A stretch of 64,000 nt of DNA from Rhinopomastus cyanomelas (taxonomy: Eukaryota > Chordata > Aves > Bucerotiformes > Rhinopomastidae): contig VXBP01004070.1 in the NCBI GenBank assembly GCA_013400115.1, positions 248,001 to 312,000 on the forward strand, read 5' to 3'. Below, in pieces: positions 49,036 through 62,335 of this stretch (positions within the stretch are counted from its first letter, which is position 1; each line of letters starts with the position of its first letter). A model generated the notes under the pieces. It was not told the origin of the DNA. It ran no database searches and saw nothing but the letters and a program-made list of their open reading frames with translations. Both the position numbers and the translations under genes were made by a program.

Positions 49036-52000
49036 TCTGAGATCCTTCTAGTGCAATGACCAAACCAGCTTTGTATGCAAGTCAACTAGGAAAACAAGGG
49101 CTGACATTTTTATGTTGAAACTTTAAAGGCTTTTAACAGAATACCTAGAAAAAGTGATTTGCATCCTTTGCTTACAAATTAATGGACAGTGGGAAGGCAA
49201 CTGCAGTTTTGGAGACATTTAGAGATAGTTGGGTACAGTTTCATTATATCATCACCAGATTTTGTTACCTGGCGTAAAACTTCAACTAAGCCCCTTTGAA
49301 GTCATCAAGGACAGCATTTGTGTGTCCCAGTTTAGGTATCTCCCTGATGTTTCTTAGTCAATAGAGAGAAACATGCAGCATTATGGGGCAATTCATCTCA
49401 ACATTAATATTTAAAAGAGCAGATGAATCATTTCCCTGAAGTCTCATATTACTTTGCTTTCTAAGGTGACAAACTTACACTGAAGTGTCTATCTTCTAAA
49501 TATATAAAACTAACTGAAATTAATTACATCCTGAGAGTCTTTTCAGGGGTTTTCTGGCTTCACCTGGAGTCCTGGGTGCAGCTATCCTGAATGTACTTGG
49601 TTTTGGTACCTTGAGCTCAAGAACAGTAACAAGGAAGTGTAGACAGGGCAGCCCAGTGAACTCATTGTTTTCCTTCACACACACTACTAATCTTATAAAT
49701 CTCTTCCTGTGAAAGAGAGATTCTCAAACTATTTTTCTTTCAAATTTGACTGCTCATAAGTAGGTGCTCTTCACCATCAGACTACAACAATTAATGATTT
49801 GTTAGAAACAGCAGAAGCAAGTGCTCCGGCAGCTGGCGCACAACGCGCTGACGAGTGAAGAAACGAACTTCTGGTTGAGACACACAAATTTCAGTGTGCC
49901 AAACTAAAACTGAAGACTCTGCAGTTGCCCTTCTAGTGACAGATACCATTCATGCAGAGTTTTGCCTTGTTCCAAATAGCCTTCATGATCACAAGAAAAG
50001 AAAACACCATTGCAAAGTCAGTTGTTTGGAAGGCAGGGAGGGCCAGCTAGTGGCTTCGACTTAGATATTCTGTCTAATATGGAGTGAACTTTAAGGTCAT
50101 TCTGCAAACAGCAATAAATGTTATCTACAGAGAAAACAAATAATATCTCAGTGCTTCCAAAGGAGCCCGGTCTGTGTTGTGATAGATGCTCTACAAAAAT
50201 ACCAGGGCCCAGCTGACCCCATAATCGAAATAAGAACATTTGATAATGCACCATTATATTGCTAAGTTACACTACATTTTTGATGCTATGTATGAATATA
50301 TTACATCCTAGATGTAACACGTCTTTGACTTAGCAGAATTTTTATTTCTTATGCTATAAGCATAGCAGTCACAATTGTCCATGTGAAAAACATTAGCAAT
50401 AGAGTACTAAAAATACATAATATCACTGAATATTTCTATTATAAACCAGTCAGTATAAGAAAAGACTTTCATTTTGCACCTCTTTCTCCTGCACTGCAGT
50501 TAGCACTCTGCTTTCTTTGGATACTATTTGATATCACTGCAATTAAGCTGATGTTATCTGGCCTATTTTGTTATTAACTTATTTGAGTTGAACACAGTCC
50601 AAGGTTATGCACACAACTCAAGGCGTCCAACTTCTTTAGAAAAACAATGAAAAGCAGGGGGAAAAAAAAAAAAATTCAAGAAGTGAGAGAAGGAAATTAG
50701 AAGCAAGTCAAAACAAACTAAACCGCACCGTAGGAAGGCAATTTGAACTCTGGAGCCAAGGAGGTACAGTGGAGTCTGTGCAGCTGCCTGCTCCAAGAAT
50801 GCCACCATGTCAGGCTAAGGACATTGATGTATCTACTAATTAGCTTCCTGGCAACCCATGCATGCAGCAGAGCACAATAATATGTGGTTCTGAGATGCAT
50901 TTAAACACAAAACTATACACAAAGGTTTTTCTATAGTGTGCAGACAAGCAAAAACTAGAGATGCTGGTTTGATTTCCACGTAAGTTCTGTAAAGCTTCAT
51001 TTGCCGTTGAGATCTACTTCTTCATTACTATTTTCTTAATGAGGATCAAGGCTTGACCAATGCCCAAGTAAGCCAAGAACCCATGCTGGCTTTTCAATCT
51101 TGTGGGTGGAATAAATTAGTCATGAGGCACACTTCATGCTGAGAGCTATCATGAGCTGGAAGGAAAACTGTTTATACAAGGCCTCTTAGAGCAACTTGTG
51201 CACATGCCAAGTAGAGCCCATATTGGATCAGCAGAGGCGGTTAAGCCTCAGTGACATTTTTGACAACGCCACCCACCCACCTACAATAATGCCAACTGAT
51301 TATCTAAAGCTCACCAGGGGCTTATATGATTTCATACTATGCTGAAATTAATGTGACATGAAGTCACCCCTGTGGGTATGAGGAATGTCATCTCTATCAA
51401 GTAGGAGAAAGCATACTCTAAGGAAGTGACTTGCTCAGGTACAAGAGAACCACTGATAACTAGCTGTGTTCTTCTTGGCTTTCACATTCCTTATGGGTAT
51501 CAAGAGCAAGAAACCTGAGTCCAGCCCACCTCATCATACAAAGAGCAGCAGTGCTTAGGGCAAAGAGAATTAAGAAGGGAAAGTCAGATGGAAAGAGGGG
51601 AAAAAAAAAAGTATTTCAGAAGACAAGAAATTAAGAAAAAATATGCAAAAGGAGAGAAGACAAGAAACAAAAATACAGAAACAGCTGCTGAAGATTTTTT
51701 TCTGTTTTATTTGCATGCTCATGTTCACACACGAGCTTCTGGAGAAAGAGTAAAAATCAGAGGACTATGGAGTGTCTGTGTTCAGTGTGACCCACTGCAA
51801 AAGGTGTGGACATGCAGCTCAGCACTGACTCTTTTTGCAAAGGGGTACAGGGACAGCCACGGTTTTTCTGGGAGCAGAACAGCTACAGCAGGGCCTTAGC
51901 ACATAGTATTACATCTCTTATCAAACTGTCCCAGGTTTGTTATTTCAGGCAGCTTCCACTGACACGAGTTCTGTGGAAAGATGTATGTAGCTTATAATCG

Positions 52001-53094
52001 GCACCCTTGGAAAAAGCCCCAGAGAAGGCCTCTGTATCCATAGGATGAAGCACACCTCCTGCGTGCGTGCCCAATTTTAACATGCATCAGTGCAGGCTGA
52101 TATTTAAAGTAAAGGGACAGTCTTAATCACTATTATGTTATAATACCTCTCTGGAATCTGTACCACAAGGGAAATAAATGTTTATGCAAAGTGTTGCCAT
52201 GTAACTTCAGACTTCAACTGTACCAGAGTGGTCCCAGTGTCATGCAAATATCAAGATAGCATTCCCCTGTCTTACTGCACTCTAACTGCTACTCACTGTT
52301 GAAAAGGCTAGTACAGTGGGTTTATCTGGGCAGCTCAGAGGAAATATTTGGCCCTCTACTCCTAAAGATGTACCAGACTGAGCACAAGACATAAGGATAG
52401 AGCGGTCAGCAGACTAGCATTTCAATTTAGTTTCTGCTCAACCCATTTGCTTGCATGATGCTTACATGTTTTCAGTTTGAAAATTAAAAGGCCAGTACAT
52501 CTATAAAAACTAGACAGAGATAAAACCTCTTCACAAGTTTACAGAATAGTGTTTCATAGCTAAAACATGTTTTGTTTAACACTGGCATTTATAGCTTGTG
52601 GAGGCAGCATGAAGATTCTAACAGACAGCAAGTCCTCTACTGAAAGAGCAGACTGTTCACAATGTAGTACAGTTAGCTATAGCTCTTTAAACATGAGGAA
52701 CTTTTGAGGCAAAATCCATTCAAATTCTCCCATCTCCTGTCTGAAAAGAATATGTTAAGCCTGAAGATTATAATTTATCCTCAGAATTTCCACAGACTTC
52801 AATGAGAACCTACCTAAGCAAGAATAAATGAAAAAATAAAATCCTTAAATGAAGAGCTGCAGAATTTGGCTCTCAAATATAGAGGGGCTGCGTGGGGTGA
52901 AACACAGATTGGACCTTCCAGAAGACCCTTCTCTGTTTAAAAACTCTGTCTGCTTAAAAAAAAAGCACTCACTTGAATTTAGATTGTTCGGCTAATGAAC
53001 AAAAATAAACACTGCAGCAATTAGAAAACAATTAGCTAATGGAAATCTTAATTCCTTCTGCTGAAAAAGAATGCTGCCTCCTTTTCTGACTCAC

Positions 53095-53169
53095 CGTTAT
53101 TTCCTGCTCATAGGTCCAAACTCCACAGGCCAGTTCAATGCAGAATATTACAAGCAAGCTTCCAAAATA
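53095..53169 (-). CDS. TSPAN12: TSPAN12 exon: third transmembrane segment
   Basis: 25 codons in phase 0 between a TTTTCTGCAG acceptor and an ACG|GTGAGT donor: YFGSLLVIFCIELACGVWTY, then EQEIT. It corresponds to TM3, starting at about residue 96 of the 305-residue mammalian protein. The exons for residues 1-95 (TM1, the small loop and TM2) were looked for up to 64 kb on the - strand and not found. Confidence 0.97.
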
Positions 53170-54759
53170 CTGCAGAAAACAGAAAGGTCTTGGTTATTTT
53201 GATAGAAAGAGATCTTTGCATAACAAGCTCCCAAACTTACCTATATCAAAGGACATCTCGAAACACCGTTAATATTCCACACGACTGAAGACATGGAATT
53301 GGAAATACATTTTTGTAATCAAAACATGAAAGCTTCCTAAAACTTTAAGTCATATGACATCTCTTGCTAACTTAAAATGAAGCATATGAACGTTTCAAGG
53401 GGAAAATACATTTGCTTTCTTGTTGCCCAAGTGCTGTCATGACACATTATGCTAAAAGAGTTGAAAAAAGGGCAACCACAGAAATCACAGAATTCCAGGT
53501 CGGAAGAGAAGACAAGGATCAATCTTTTTTCCTTCATGTATGTTGGAAAAATATATACATCTAAATACTTATTTTTAGTTGTTTCTATGTAAGAAACATA
53601 TCCAAATCACTAACAGCCAAAAGGGGGTAGAAAAAAAAGACCCCTTTCTCAAGGGCACAACAATTAAGACTGCTTCATGGTTCCACTCATTCGCAGATCC
53701 AAACTTAGTTCAATGTCAAATGACTGAGCTCCCCCTTGTTCTCAGTACACAGAACTTCAATTTACAGCCTTCATGGATTTAAATTTGTTTTGGAAATCAA
53801 AGACACACCATCACAACATCAAACAGAACACAATCAATACATAATACTAGTATTTAATACTTTATTGTTTATCTCTTACTATACAATAACTAGATACAGA
53901 ACTTTACTCCTCTCCACTACAGGGTCAATGAATTGTATTACTTAAAAAACAGAGTATAAATCAACAAATATTAGTAATTAACAATCATCTGCATGTCACT
54001 TTTTTAATTTACCCAGTCTGGAAATGAGTACTCACAGATACCTTAGCAGCTAATTAAGTGTCTTGCCTTAACGTCTACTTGCTGATCCAATTCAATGCCC
54101 TGAATTAGTTTTGTAGATGTAAACCAGCAAATCAAAAACGTGCATGTGAAAATACTCATGTGAATACTCACATCCTCTCCAGTAAATGTCCACGCATTAA
54201 AGATAAGTCCCATTTTACTAGTCTCTACCATGTTACTTAGATTTTCACAGTCATCATAGCTGAACAACACATCACACATCCTTACAAGTCAACATTGTAA
54301 GTACATGCACAGCTCCAGTATAAGCCTTCAAAACAAATTTTACAAGTTATTTCACCCTCCAAGGGTCCAAAAGTGTGAAAAAAATTATTAACCCATATTT
54401 TCTAAGACTAATGATGCCTCATCTAAAAAATAAATTCACCAGCTTTCTGACAATGTATCTACTATCACTGTAGTGCCAGCAAGATATGCAAAGGGTTCTT
54501 TAAAAAAAAAACTGTGATGGGAATCACTTTGAAAAGTGGAAAAAGTCATATGCTTTAGCTTTTTAATTCACTGAGAAAAAAATGTTGAGGACATCATAGC
54601 TAATACTGACATTTTTGGGAGGGAGAACAACTAAATGTTTTGGTGGCAAGCTAATTCATCAAAGAGCATGTCAGTAGTTTTATTCTAAGTCAATAACAAG
54701 CCCTGGACGGACTGCTATCCCTAAACCTTATACAAAACTCCCAGTCAGGATAAAAGCAG

Positions 54760-55281
54760 AGGGATGTGGAGCTGCTGGAGGGAGTCCAGCGTAGGGCAAC
54801 AAGGATGATGAAGGAGGTGGAGCACCTCCCTTATGAGGAGAGGCTGAGGGAGCTGGGTCTCTTTAGCTTGGAGAAGGGGAGACTGAGGGGTGACCTCATT
54901 AATGTCTACAAATATGCGAAGGGTGGGTGTCGGGAGGATGGAGTCAGGCTCTTCTCAATGTCATCTAGTGATAGAATGAGGGGCAATGGTTGTAAGCTGG
55001 AACATAGAAGGTTCCATATCAATATCAGAAGGAACTTCTTCACTGTGACGGTGACGGAGCACTGGAACAAGCTGCCCAGAGTGGTTGTGGAGTCTCCTTC
55101 ACTAGAGATGTTTAAAACCAACCTGGATGTGTTCCTGTGTGACTTGGTCTAGGTGATCCTCGATGATCTCTTGGGTCCCTTCTAACCCCTAACATCCTAT
55201 GATCCTGCTGTGTCAGAGGGATTGGACTAGATGATCTTCTGAGGTCCCTTCCAATCCCTAATGATTCTGTGATTCTGTGAT
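54760..55281 (+). mobile_element. CR1 LINE, ORF2 C-terminus plus mosaic 3' UTR
   Basis: An uninterrupted reading frame covers the CR1 C-terminus: LLEGVQRRATRMMKEVEHLP, YEERLRELGLFSLEKGRLRG, NVYKYAKGGCREDG, HINIRRNFFTVTVTEHWNKL and a terminal DVFLCDLV stop at 55150. The 3' UTR has a 46-bp segment (55161-55206) of another CR1 tail type, then the common tail ending in ATTCTGTGATTCTGTG. The open frame suggests a relatively young insertion. It is antisense to TSPAN12. Confidence 0.93.
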
Positions 55282-58200
55282 CTGAGGGTATGCTCTCTGG
55301 AAAACTCTTAATCTGTAGTTCCTTGTAATGTTTTAGTCATTCATCAACTTTAACATGTGAAACCTTCTCATTTTTGTCAGCATATAGTTAAGGAGGTCTG
55401 TGGCAGCATCTGGAGACAGGAAAGCTAAAACCAAAGCTTTCTACAGTTACTGAATATAGCCCAAGATAGAAACCAGCCAGATTCACCCATGAACCACTTC
55501 TAGGTTTGCTAAGAATTGAGCACTCCTGACTAGCTACAGCTGGACACAGCAGGGCACTGCAGGCTCAAGCCATCTTCCTCACAAACCATGTCCATGGTCC
55601 ATAGGGCAAACAAGAAAAGGCACAGTGTTTACACACATGAAAGCGCACACTCAGATGAGCAGCCGCACACACACCAAACTCACACACAAGAGCTTAAGTT
55701 TCACTCAGCTATTGAAAAGGAATATTATAGCTCTCTCTAAACATAATGGTTTGCAAAACAAATAACTCTTATATAAGTTGGGGGGGAAGGGAAAACCCAA
55801 TGCTCTAACCACTATTTAAATTTATTACCCTTCATTTCCATCTTCCAAAAACAGACATTATTACTGGCTTATTATTCCTTGTCCCCAGTTACACTCTCAC
55901 AGGAGTCTGAATGCTAAATGCATCCTCCTGCATTTTGCCAGAAACAGGGACTTTGTTTTGAAGTGAGGCTTGATATATTTTCCTACTTGTAAAGGCAATT
56001 AACTCACTGAGAAGCACTATTGTGCACTATGCTCACAACCACATTGGTGGGTCACTTACATTACCTTGCACAGCATCTCCCTCAGAGCACTTCTGGCTCT
56101 TCTCTTGGTTTTGGGGGTGTTTTTGGCAGGGAAAGGGTAGGATAGGGAATGGCAGTGAAAGGAGTGACTGGTTTTGCAGAGATATCTACACGGAATTATA
56201 AAATAATGAAAAACCCCCTACAAAAAATTAATGCAAAGCCATGATCTCTTCAAGAACTAGAGACCTTTTACAAGGCAAATTCTACAGGCTTTTAGTGTTT
56301 CTCTTCTGTAGGCAATTGCTAATCACTGTAATTCCCTCCCTAGCTAGACCACACGAAGTCCTCAGAAAATTTAAGTTGTGCTGCCTTTATCCTGTTACAA
56401 GCCCAGCAGAGGCAGCACCACTGATGGATTTCTTCCAGCAAGGTTGTGACAAAGCTAAAATGTTGCTTCTGTGAGAGAAGCTGAATGACTGAACCACTAG
56501 AAGAAAACACTCTTTTGAGAGTAACAAATCAATATAAAAAAAATAGTTGCCAATAAAAGGAAGAAAAAACACAGTAGACAGTTACTAAGTCTCACTAAGT
56601 CACTGGCACAAATGTGGCTACGATCGTAAATTTCAGAACCCTTGAAGTGTCAAATAGTGTCAGTTATCAGGAGCTGATTCTCCTGCAGCCTTGTCAGTAA
56701 ACTTGCTCACCATCACTAGCCACAGAGGAGGAAGGCAGACAGCAGCTCAGTAAAGCTAGAGCTTTCCAACAGGATTATCTCCTATAATACCTAACACCTT
56801 GCATAAGCACCTGGATTTTTTTTAAGCAGCAATGGATGGAGGTATGTGTGTGGGGCTCCATACTCAGAGCACAGAGCTGCATCACTGATGTCTTGTGGAG
56901 GGCTTAAACAACTGTTCTCTTCCAGCACATCAGTCCTTAAATGAACAGTGAAGGAACAGGGGTCTCTCCAGTTGCAAAGAAACCTGTTCCACTTCCTTTC
57001 CTGTGCAATAAAGTAAACAGGAAAAAAGGGGGAAGAGAAACAAAGTCATTACTATGAAAACTGCATTCAGAGAGATGTAAAGACCGAAGGACAATTAGAG
57101 ATATTCCCGGCATAATTACCAGGTCCCTGTTCCGCTGGAACCCTCTTTACAGGATACAGGCATAAAGGTGACCACAACCAACATCATCCTTTCCTGATGG
57201 CTCTGATGCAGAAACCACACTATCAAAAGCACCCTAAGTAATACAACCCCCAGGGCAAAGACACTGCTAGATGTAGTCTCAGCTACAACAACTCGTAACA
57301 GCTCCCAGAGCAGTCTTGCTCTTGTGCAGGTCAGTCCAGTTCTACAGGGAATTCTTATAGAAGACACAAAGAGCAGTGAATATATCATGGAACATACTGA
57401 ACAGAAATACAATAATGGTGAAATTCAACCACAGAAGGGAGCCAACCAAGTAATACTCATAGACACAGAAAAAGAAAAAAACCAACCACAAGAACACTCA
57501 AAGATGGGGATTAGCATTAAGTAATGGGGTTACGGGCTTTGAGGTAAATCAGGTGGCTATCTGCATGAAGGCTATCAGAACCTGATAAAGCACTAGAAAA
57601 GCACATAGTATTTTCAAAAAGACATTTTAAAAACTCAGAACCACTAATTTTAAAAAAGATTTGTATGCACTAAGTAGGATCAAAAGTATTTTAGCCTGAA
57701 CAGAATCTGTGAACACCTCAGTGGCATCCTATAAGTGAGCAGAAGCTGCATATATGTCAGTGTTCCATAGACAAAGCATATACTGCAGTGTCTCCCTGTA
57801 TCTTTGTCTGAGGCTAAAACCTGAACTACAAACATAAATGATCTTAATTAAATTACTGTGTGCTTTTTGCCTTCTACTTGTTCTTACCAAACCCAGCAAA
57901 TGACCACCACTACCAAAACCAGTGTAAGAACACATTCCTTCCTTGATCATCTCAACTATCTCAACACACATACAAACAGCAAATGCACTCACAAAACCAC
58001 TATTACTGAATCTAAGGACTTTGCATTTGATCAAATGGCATTTGTTCCACCAGTTCCTGTTCTACCAGGAGAACAAATGTAAACAGCACACATGAAGTGC
58101 CTCTCCACATCAGATCTCTCCCTTGTGGGTTTCTACCCTGCAGATTACTGGAATTTCTTTGTGGCAATCATAGGAAACCATAGGGAAGGATATAAAGCAT

Positions 58201-58434
58201 GAAGCACAATGTTTCATGGTTTCTGTAGAGATGCAGGGCAAAATTCCTACTGTAGTCCTAGATATTGTTTGTCTTGAACATGCCACATGATTCCCACAAT
58301 TATTCATTTGATGCAATTTGTCTTGACTTTGTAGGCAATAAGTGAAAAGAACTGGTGAAAAATAACCTTCTATTTTTGTTATTAACATGGCAACAGACAA
58401 TGGAAAAATGTGGACTTGAGAAAACATGTTATGT

Positions 58435-58527
58435 GAATCACAGAATCACACAGATATGAGTGATTGGAGGGGACCTCGAAAGATCATCAATCCCCCTGCC
58501 ACAGCAGGATCACCTACACCAAGTCGT
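58435..58527 (-). mobile_element. CR1 LINE 3' tail
   Basis: A short 5'-truncated tail. On the + strand it reads GAATCACAGAATCACACAGA through GGACCTCGAAAGATCATC to CACAGCAGGATCACCTACAC, with a small deletion where AGTCC is normally found. Confidence 0.88.
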
Positions 58528-60862
58528 GAAGGCAGTTGGCAAAATTTTGCTCCTCTTCCCATTGCAGTCCCTGTTTTAAATACTGTTATCCCAGGTATTT
58601 CCAAAAACCACAGACTTTTTCCAGAGGTTTTTCTGACAGTGGAAACCCTAAGTTCTAATTAAACCTAGCCACAGAAAACTAGAAGTAAAGCTCTGGCATC
58701 CTGCAGTAGTCTGCAATGTGAATATCCAGTGTCCTATTATGAACGACTGCAACAAGCCTACTGACACAGATGCAAAAACCCACACGAATGCCCTTCCAAA
58801 CTCTTGTGTAAGCATTATGCCAGAAATGAAGCTGAGATGAGGAGCCCTGACAGACATTTGTTGATTTAGGGTATGCAGGGACCAAAAAGTCACTGCAGCA
58901 CTGGTGTCAAGCAGCTCAGGAAGGTAAGGGCAGCCCTACAACACAGCTGTGCATGCCTACAAACATATGATCCTGAAGTTATCCCACGGGGGGTTTTTTC
59001 AACCTGACGCAGCTGGGGTCTGTAATTTTTTGCCGACGTAACAGATTCTGCTCAGCTTTTGAAGTGTAAGTTTAATTTGTGTGTTTTCTGCAGAAAAATG
59101 TTTACATTTTGAGTCTGAAGAGTTGAAAAGTGTCTACCCTCCACAATCTCTCTTCTCCCCCTTTGGCAACTTCCACCTTATTCTGTGCTGCTCTCCACCT
59201 TGGACTGACCAGAGATGTGTCTGTCACTGAGAGAAAATGTAGAAATTGTTCTATTTTTGAGCAAATGTGCCTTTCTTTGAAGGGTCAGTGTATCTATTAA
59301 TGAATCATTGCTGATGTGTTCTGTAATTTAATACATATCTTTTCTCAAGCTTTGCCACTCTCCTCCCAAGTGTTTTTCTTTCCTCCCAGAAAGATACAGA
59401 ACTTTTACTTTCCTCAAACTCAAGAGAAAACAGAACTCTTAAGCCAGAGCAAATGTAGAGCAGCTGATCAGCAAGTCCAGCCTCCTCAAATTTGCTGTCT
59501 GGTGGTAACACCACCTTCTTGAGCAACACTGTCCAAACAGCAATAGAGGCAATGAAAGCTCTAGTAGAAGGGAAGGATGGGGGCTTGAAAGGAGATTCCG
59601 TGAGCAAAGCGGCTACAGAACAAAACCTTGAGCAAATAATGTAAAACAAATGGCAGAAGATTTTAGGACAGTTATGCAGAGCACTTCCCAGTGGCTAGCA
59701 GCCTGAGAACATCAGCTGCCTTCTTCCAAGACGCAAGCCATCCAGACATCTGTCTGCATGCAGAGAACAGTCAAATAACCACCACCACTGTTGGATTACC
59801 AGTGGAAAACCAGATTCTTTCTGTGCAAAACCTAGTAAGAAATCTTTCCTCTCTCCCTCAGTAAACTACAAGCTATGCTTAGGTCCCTTTATTTTTGTTA
59901 GTTTACTACAAAGGTTATTTAAACAACTCATCTATCTATACTTTCTAGAAATAAAGCAAATGCTCATTAAATGGAGCCAGACAAGCTGCATGGAAAACTG
60001 AAATCCTCTATTTATCAACTCCAGCAGTTAAACTTTCTCCTGACCCCCACCTTCCTCAGCCCTGCCCTGAAGGGATTAACAGTTCATTTGTCATTCTGAT
60101 TTAAAATTTGGTTTACTTGCTTGTCAATGCAGAAATTTGTGAAAGACAAACTCGCAAGCCAACAAAGAAACAGGCTGAAATAACAGTAGCTATTGAACAT
60201 TTATCATGAATTTTCTGAGTTAAAAAATTCATCTTTTTATGGCAATAAACATTCACATTTTCTAAGGTATGTATCTGAGTTGATCTGATTGATCCCTTTG
60301 CTTCCTTAAAAACTAAAAAAAAAAAATTTATGATTAGTTACAACTTTGATCAGATACTCAATTTTTCTATAAGATACTAATGACTTGTTTCAAATTTTTT
60401 CTTTAATGATTAATCTTTGCTTATGTAAAGCAACGGGTATTACTTTGGATACAAGCAAATGCAGACTTCAGAGAGTTACTATGATTTATTTGCTCAATTA
60501 CCTGAAGTGAATGAACTTCAAGAAGTAAGAGTTGTTGTAGAAACATGGTAAAGTACTGAACTAGACAGAGGTAAGGACAAACATCAGGCCATAATTTCTA
60601 CATTGCTTACAATATTCTCTTCTCTCTTCCTCTCCCTTTACTTTGCAAGGCTTGTACTAAAACCTGAATTTTCCTGTTCTGCACACATTTTTTTAACACA
60701 GCTCTCTCTCTCTCTGCCCCATTTTTCTACCAAGTACAATCAAACGCTTCTTCACTCAGGAAAATCCTTTTTCTTTGTACAACAAATAAATTTTGTGCTG
60801 ATAAATAGCTTCAGCATGTTCCAAAAACCTTCACCATTTTGATTCCAGAATATAAAGATAGA

Positions 60863-60985
60863 TCATAGAATCACAGAATCACTACAGATTGGAAGGGAAC
60901 TCGAAAGATCACCTAGTCCAATCCACCTGCAACAGCAGGTTCACCTAAACCAAGTCACACAGGAACTTATCCAGCTGCTCTGAAA
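60863..60985 (-). mobile_element. CR1 LINE 3' tail
   Basis: On the + strand, ATCATAGAATCACAGAATCA leads into GATCACCTAGTCCAATCCAC and CACACAGGAACTTATCCAG. It is 5'-truncated just inside the ORF2 end. It lies 150 bp from the larger CR1 at 61.1 kb. Confidence 0.9.
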
Positions 60986-61816
60986 GATAGATAAAGAAGG
61001 TCTGGCATATAAAACCCATACCATATTCAAAAAGCTCTCTCTGTGGTTAATTAGTCAAAAGGACAAGACTAAAGAAGACAAGGATTAATTTACCTGACAG
61101 AATATGAACTCCATATTCTGTCTGTGGCAACAAGAATGCAATGGAAGGGACTGTGAAAGATCATCCAGTCCAATCCCCTAGACACAGCAGGATCACCTAG
61201 AACAAGTCACACAGGAACACATCCACGCGGGGGTCTTACACGTCTCCAAAGATGGAGACTCCACAACCCAACTGGGCAGCCTGTTCCAGTGCTCCGTCAC
61301 CCTCACTGGGAAGAAGTTCCTTCTTCTCCTATGGTCCAGCTTACAACCATTGCCCCTCATCCTATCACTAGATGACATTGAGAAGAGCCTGGCTCCATCC
61401 TCCTGACACCCACTCTTCAAATACTTATAGACATTAATGAGGACATCCTTCAGTCTGCTTTTTTCCAAGCTAAAGACACCCAGCTCCTTTAGCCTTTCCT
61501 CATAAGGGAGGTCTTCTACTTCATTGTCTTCATGGCTCTACACTGAATTCTCTCCAGCAGTTCTATATCCATCTTGAACTGAGGAGCCCAGAATTGGAAA
61601 CAATATTCCAGATGCAGTCTCACCAGGGCTGCAAGACTCTACACTGCCCTTGTTATATTTCATTAAATTTCTCCCTGCCCAGCTCTCCAGCCTGTCCAGG
61701 TCCCACTGAATGGCAACACAGCCTGCTGGAGTGTCGGCTCCTCTTCCCAGCTTTGTGTCATCAGCAAACTCTCTGACAGTGCACCCTAATCACTCCTCCA
61801 AGTCATTAATGAATAG

Positions 61817-61839
61817 ATTAATTAATTAATTAATTAATA
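61817..61839. repeat. (ATTA)n microsatellite in CR1
   Basis: About five to six units of ATTA at the place where CR1 normally has a short 'gaatagatt'-like stretch. It is probably a slippage expansion after insertion. Confidence 0.9.
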
Positions 61840-61844
61840 GGACT

Positions 61845-61897
61845 GGTCCCAGTATTGACCCTTGGGGGACNGGTCCCAGTACTGACCCTTGGGGGAC
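61845..61897. repeat. 26-bp duplication around a single N (probable assembly artefact)
   Basis: GGTCCCAGTATTGACCCTTG plus GGGGAC occurs on both sides of the N at 61871, with one T/C difference. The pattern looks like two contig ends joined without removing their overlap, so the true sequence likely has one copy. Confidence 0.75.
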
Positions 61898-62159
61898 TCC
61901 ACTAGGTACAGGCCTCCAACTAGACTCTGTCCCATTGATCACTACTCTCTGGCTTCTATCCTACAGCCAGTTCACAATCCACCTCACTACTCCATTGTCC
62001 AGACCACAGTGCCTCAGTTTGACTGCAAGGATCTTGTGAGAGACCGTATCAAACGCTTTACTGAAGTCAAGATAGACCACATCCACCACTCTGCCATCAC
62101 CTATCCCTCTGGTTATGCCCTCATAAAAGGCTATCAGGTTGGTCAAGCATGACTTCCCG

Positions 62160-62335
62160 TTGATGTCTGACTGGTCACAGCCACCCCTCAGGTAGTTGTA
62201 GACAGCAAGAAGGTCTCCCCTGAGCCTCCTCTTATCAAGGCTAAACAATCCCAGCTCCCTCAGCCTCTCCTCGTAGGGCTTGTGCTCAAGGCCTCTCACC
62301 AGCCTCGTTGCCCTTCTCTGGACACGTTCAACCGT
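62160..62335 (-). mobile_element. CR1 LINE ORF2 C-terminal fragment
   Basis: The - strand reads VERVQRRATRLVRGLEHKPY, then EERLRELGLFSLDKRRLRGD and LLAVYNYLRGGCDQ, where it breaks and the next CR1 starts in the same frame. It has no tail of its own next to it, so either the younger CR1 inserted into it or a deletion joined the two. Confidence 0.88.

Larger units (their letters stand above)
48114..53094 (-). other. TSPAN12: TSPAN12 intron
   Basis: 5 kb bounded by GTGAGT and TTCCTGCTCCAG on the - strand. It holds a 0.9 kb CR1 at its 3' end. Between 49040 and 53094 I see no gene or clear repeat apart from A-rich patches. Confidence 0.92.
61140..62157 (-). mobile_element. CR1 LINE, RT middle to 3' tail
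   Basis: From the 5' side on the - strand: NGKSCLTNLIAFYEGITRGI, VVDVVYLDFSKAFDTVSHKI and LRHCGLDNGVVRWIVNWL. A damaged catalytic region follows, then YKYLKSGCQEDGARLFSMSS, FFPVRVTEHWNRLPSWVVES and a tail near 61140. It contains an ATTA microsatellite and a single N flanked by a 26-bp repeat. It is 5'-truncated exactly where a second CR1 fragment begins at 62160. Confidence 0.92.

Noticed and set aside
53472..53515. CR1-like tail (TCACAGAATTCCAGGTCGGA)
   Set aside because: Only about 25 bp resembles a CR1 tail, and no octamers or GATCATCTAGTCC block follow. Too weak to annotate.
57116..57412. Hydrophobic 98-codon frame on the - strand in the region where upstream TSPAN12 exons might lie
   Set aside because: It lacks the expected TSPAN12 N-terminal features (two transmembrane segments with the known motifs) and has no splice-site-bounded match.
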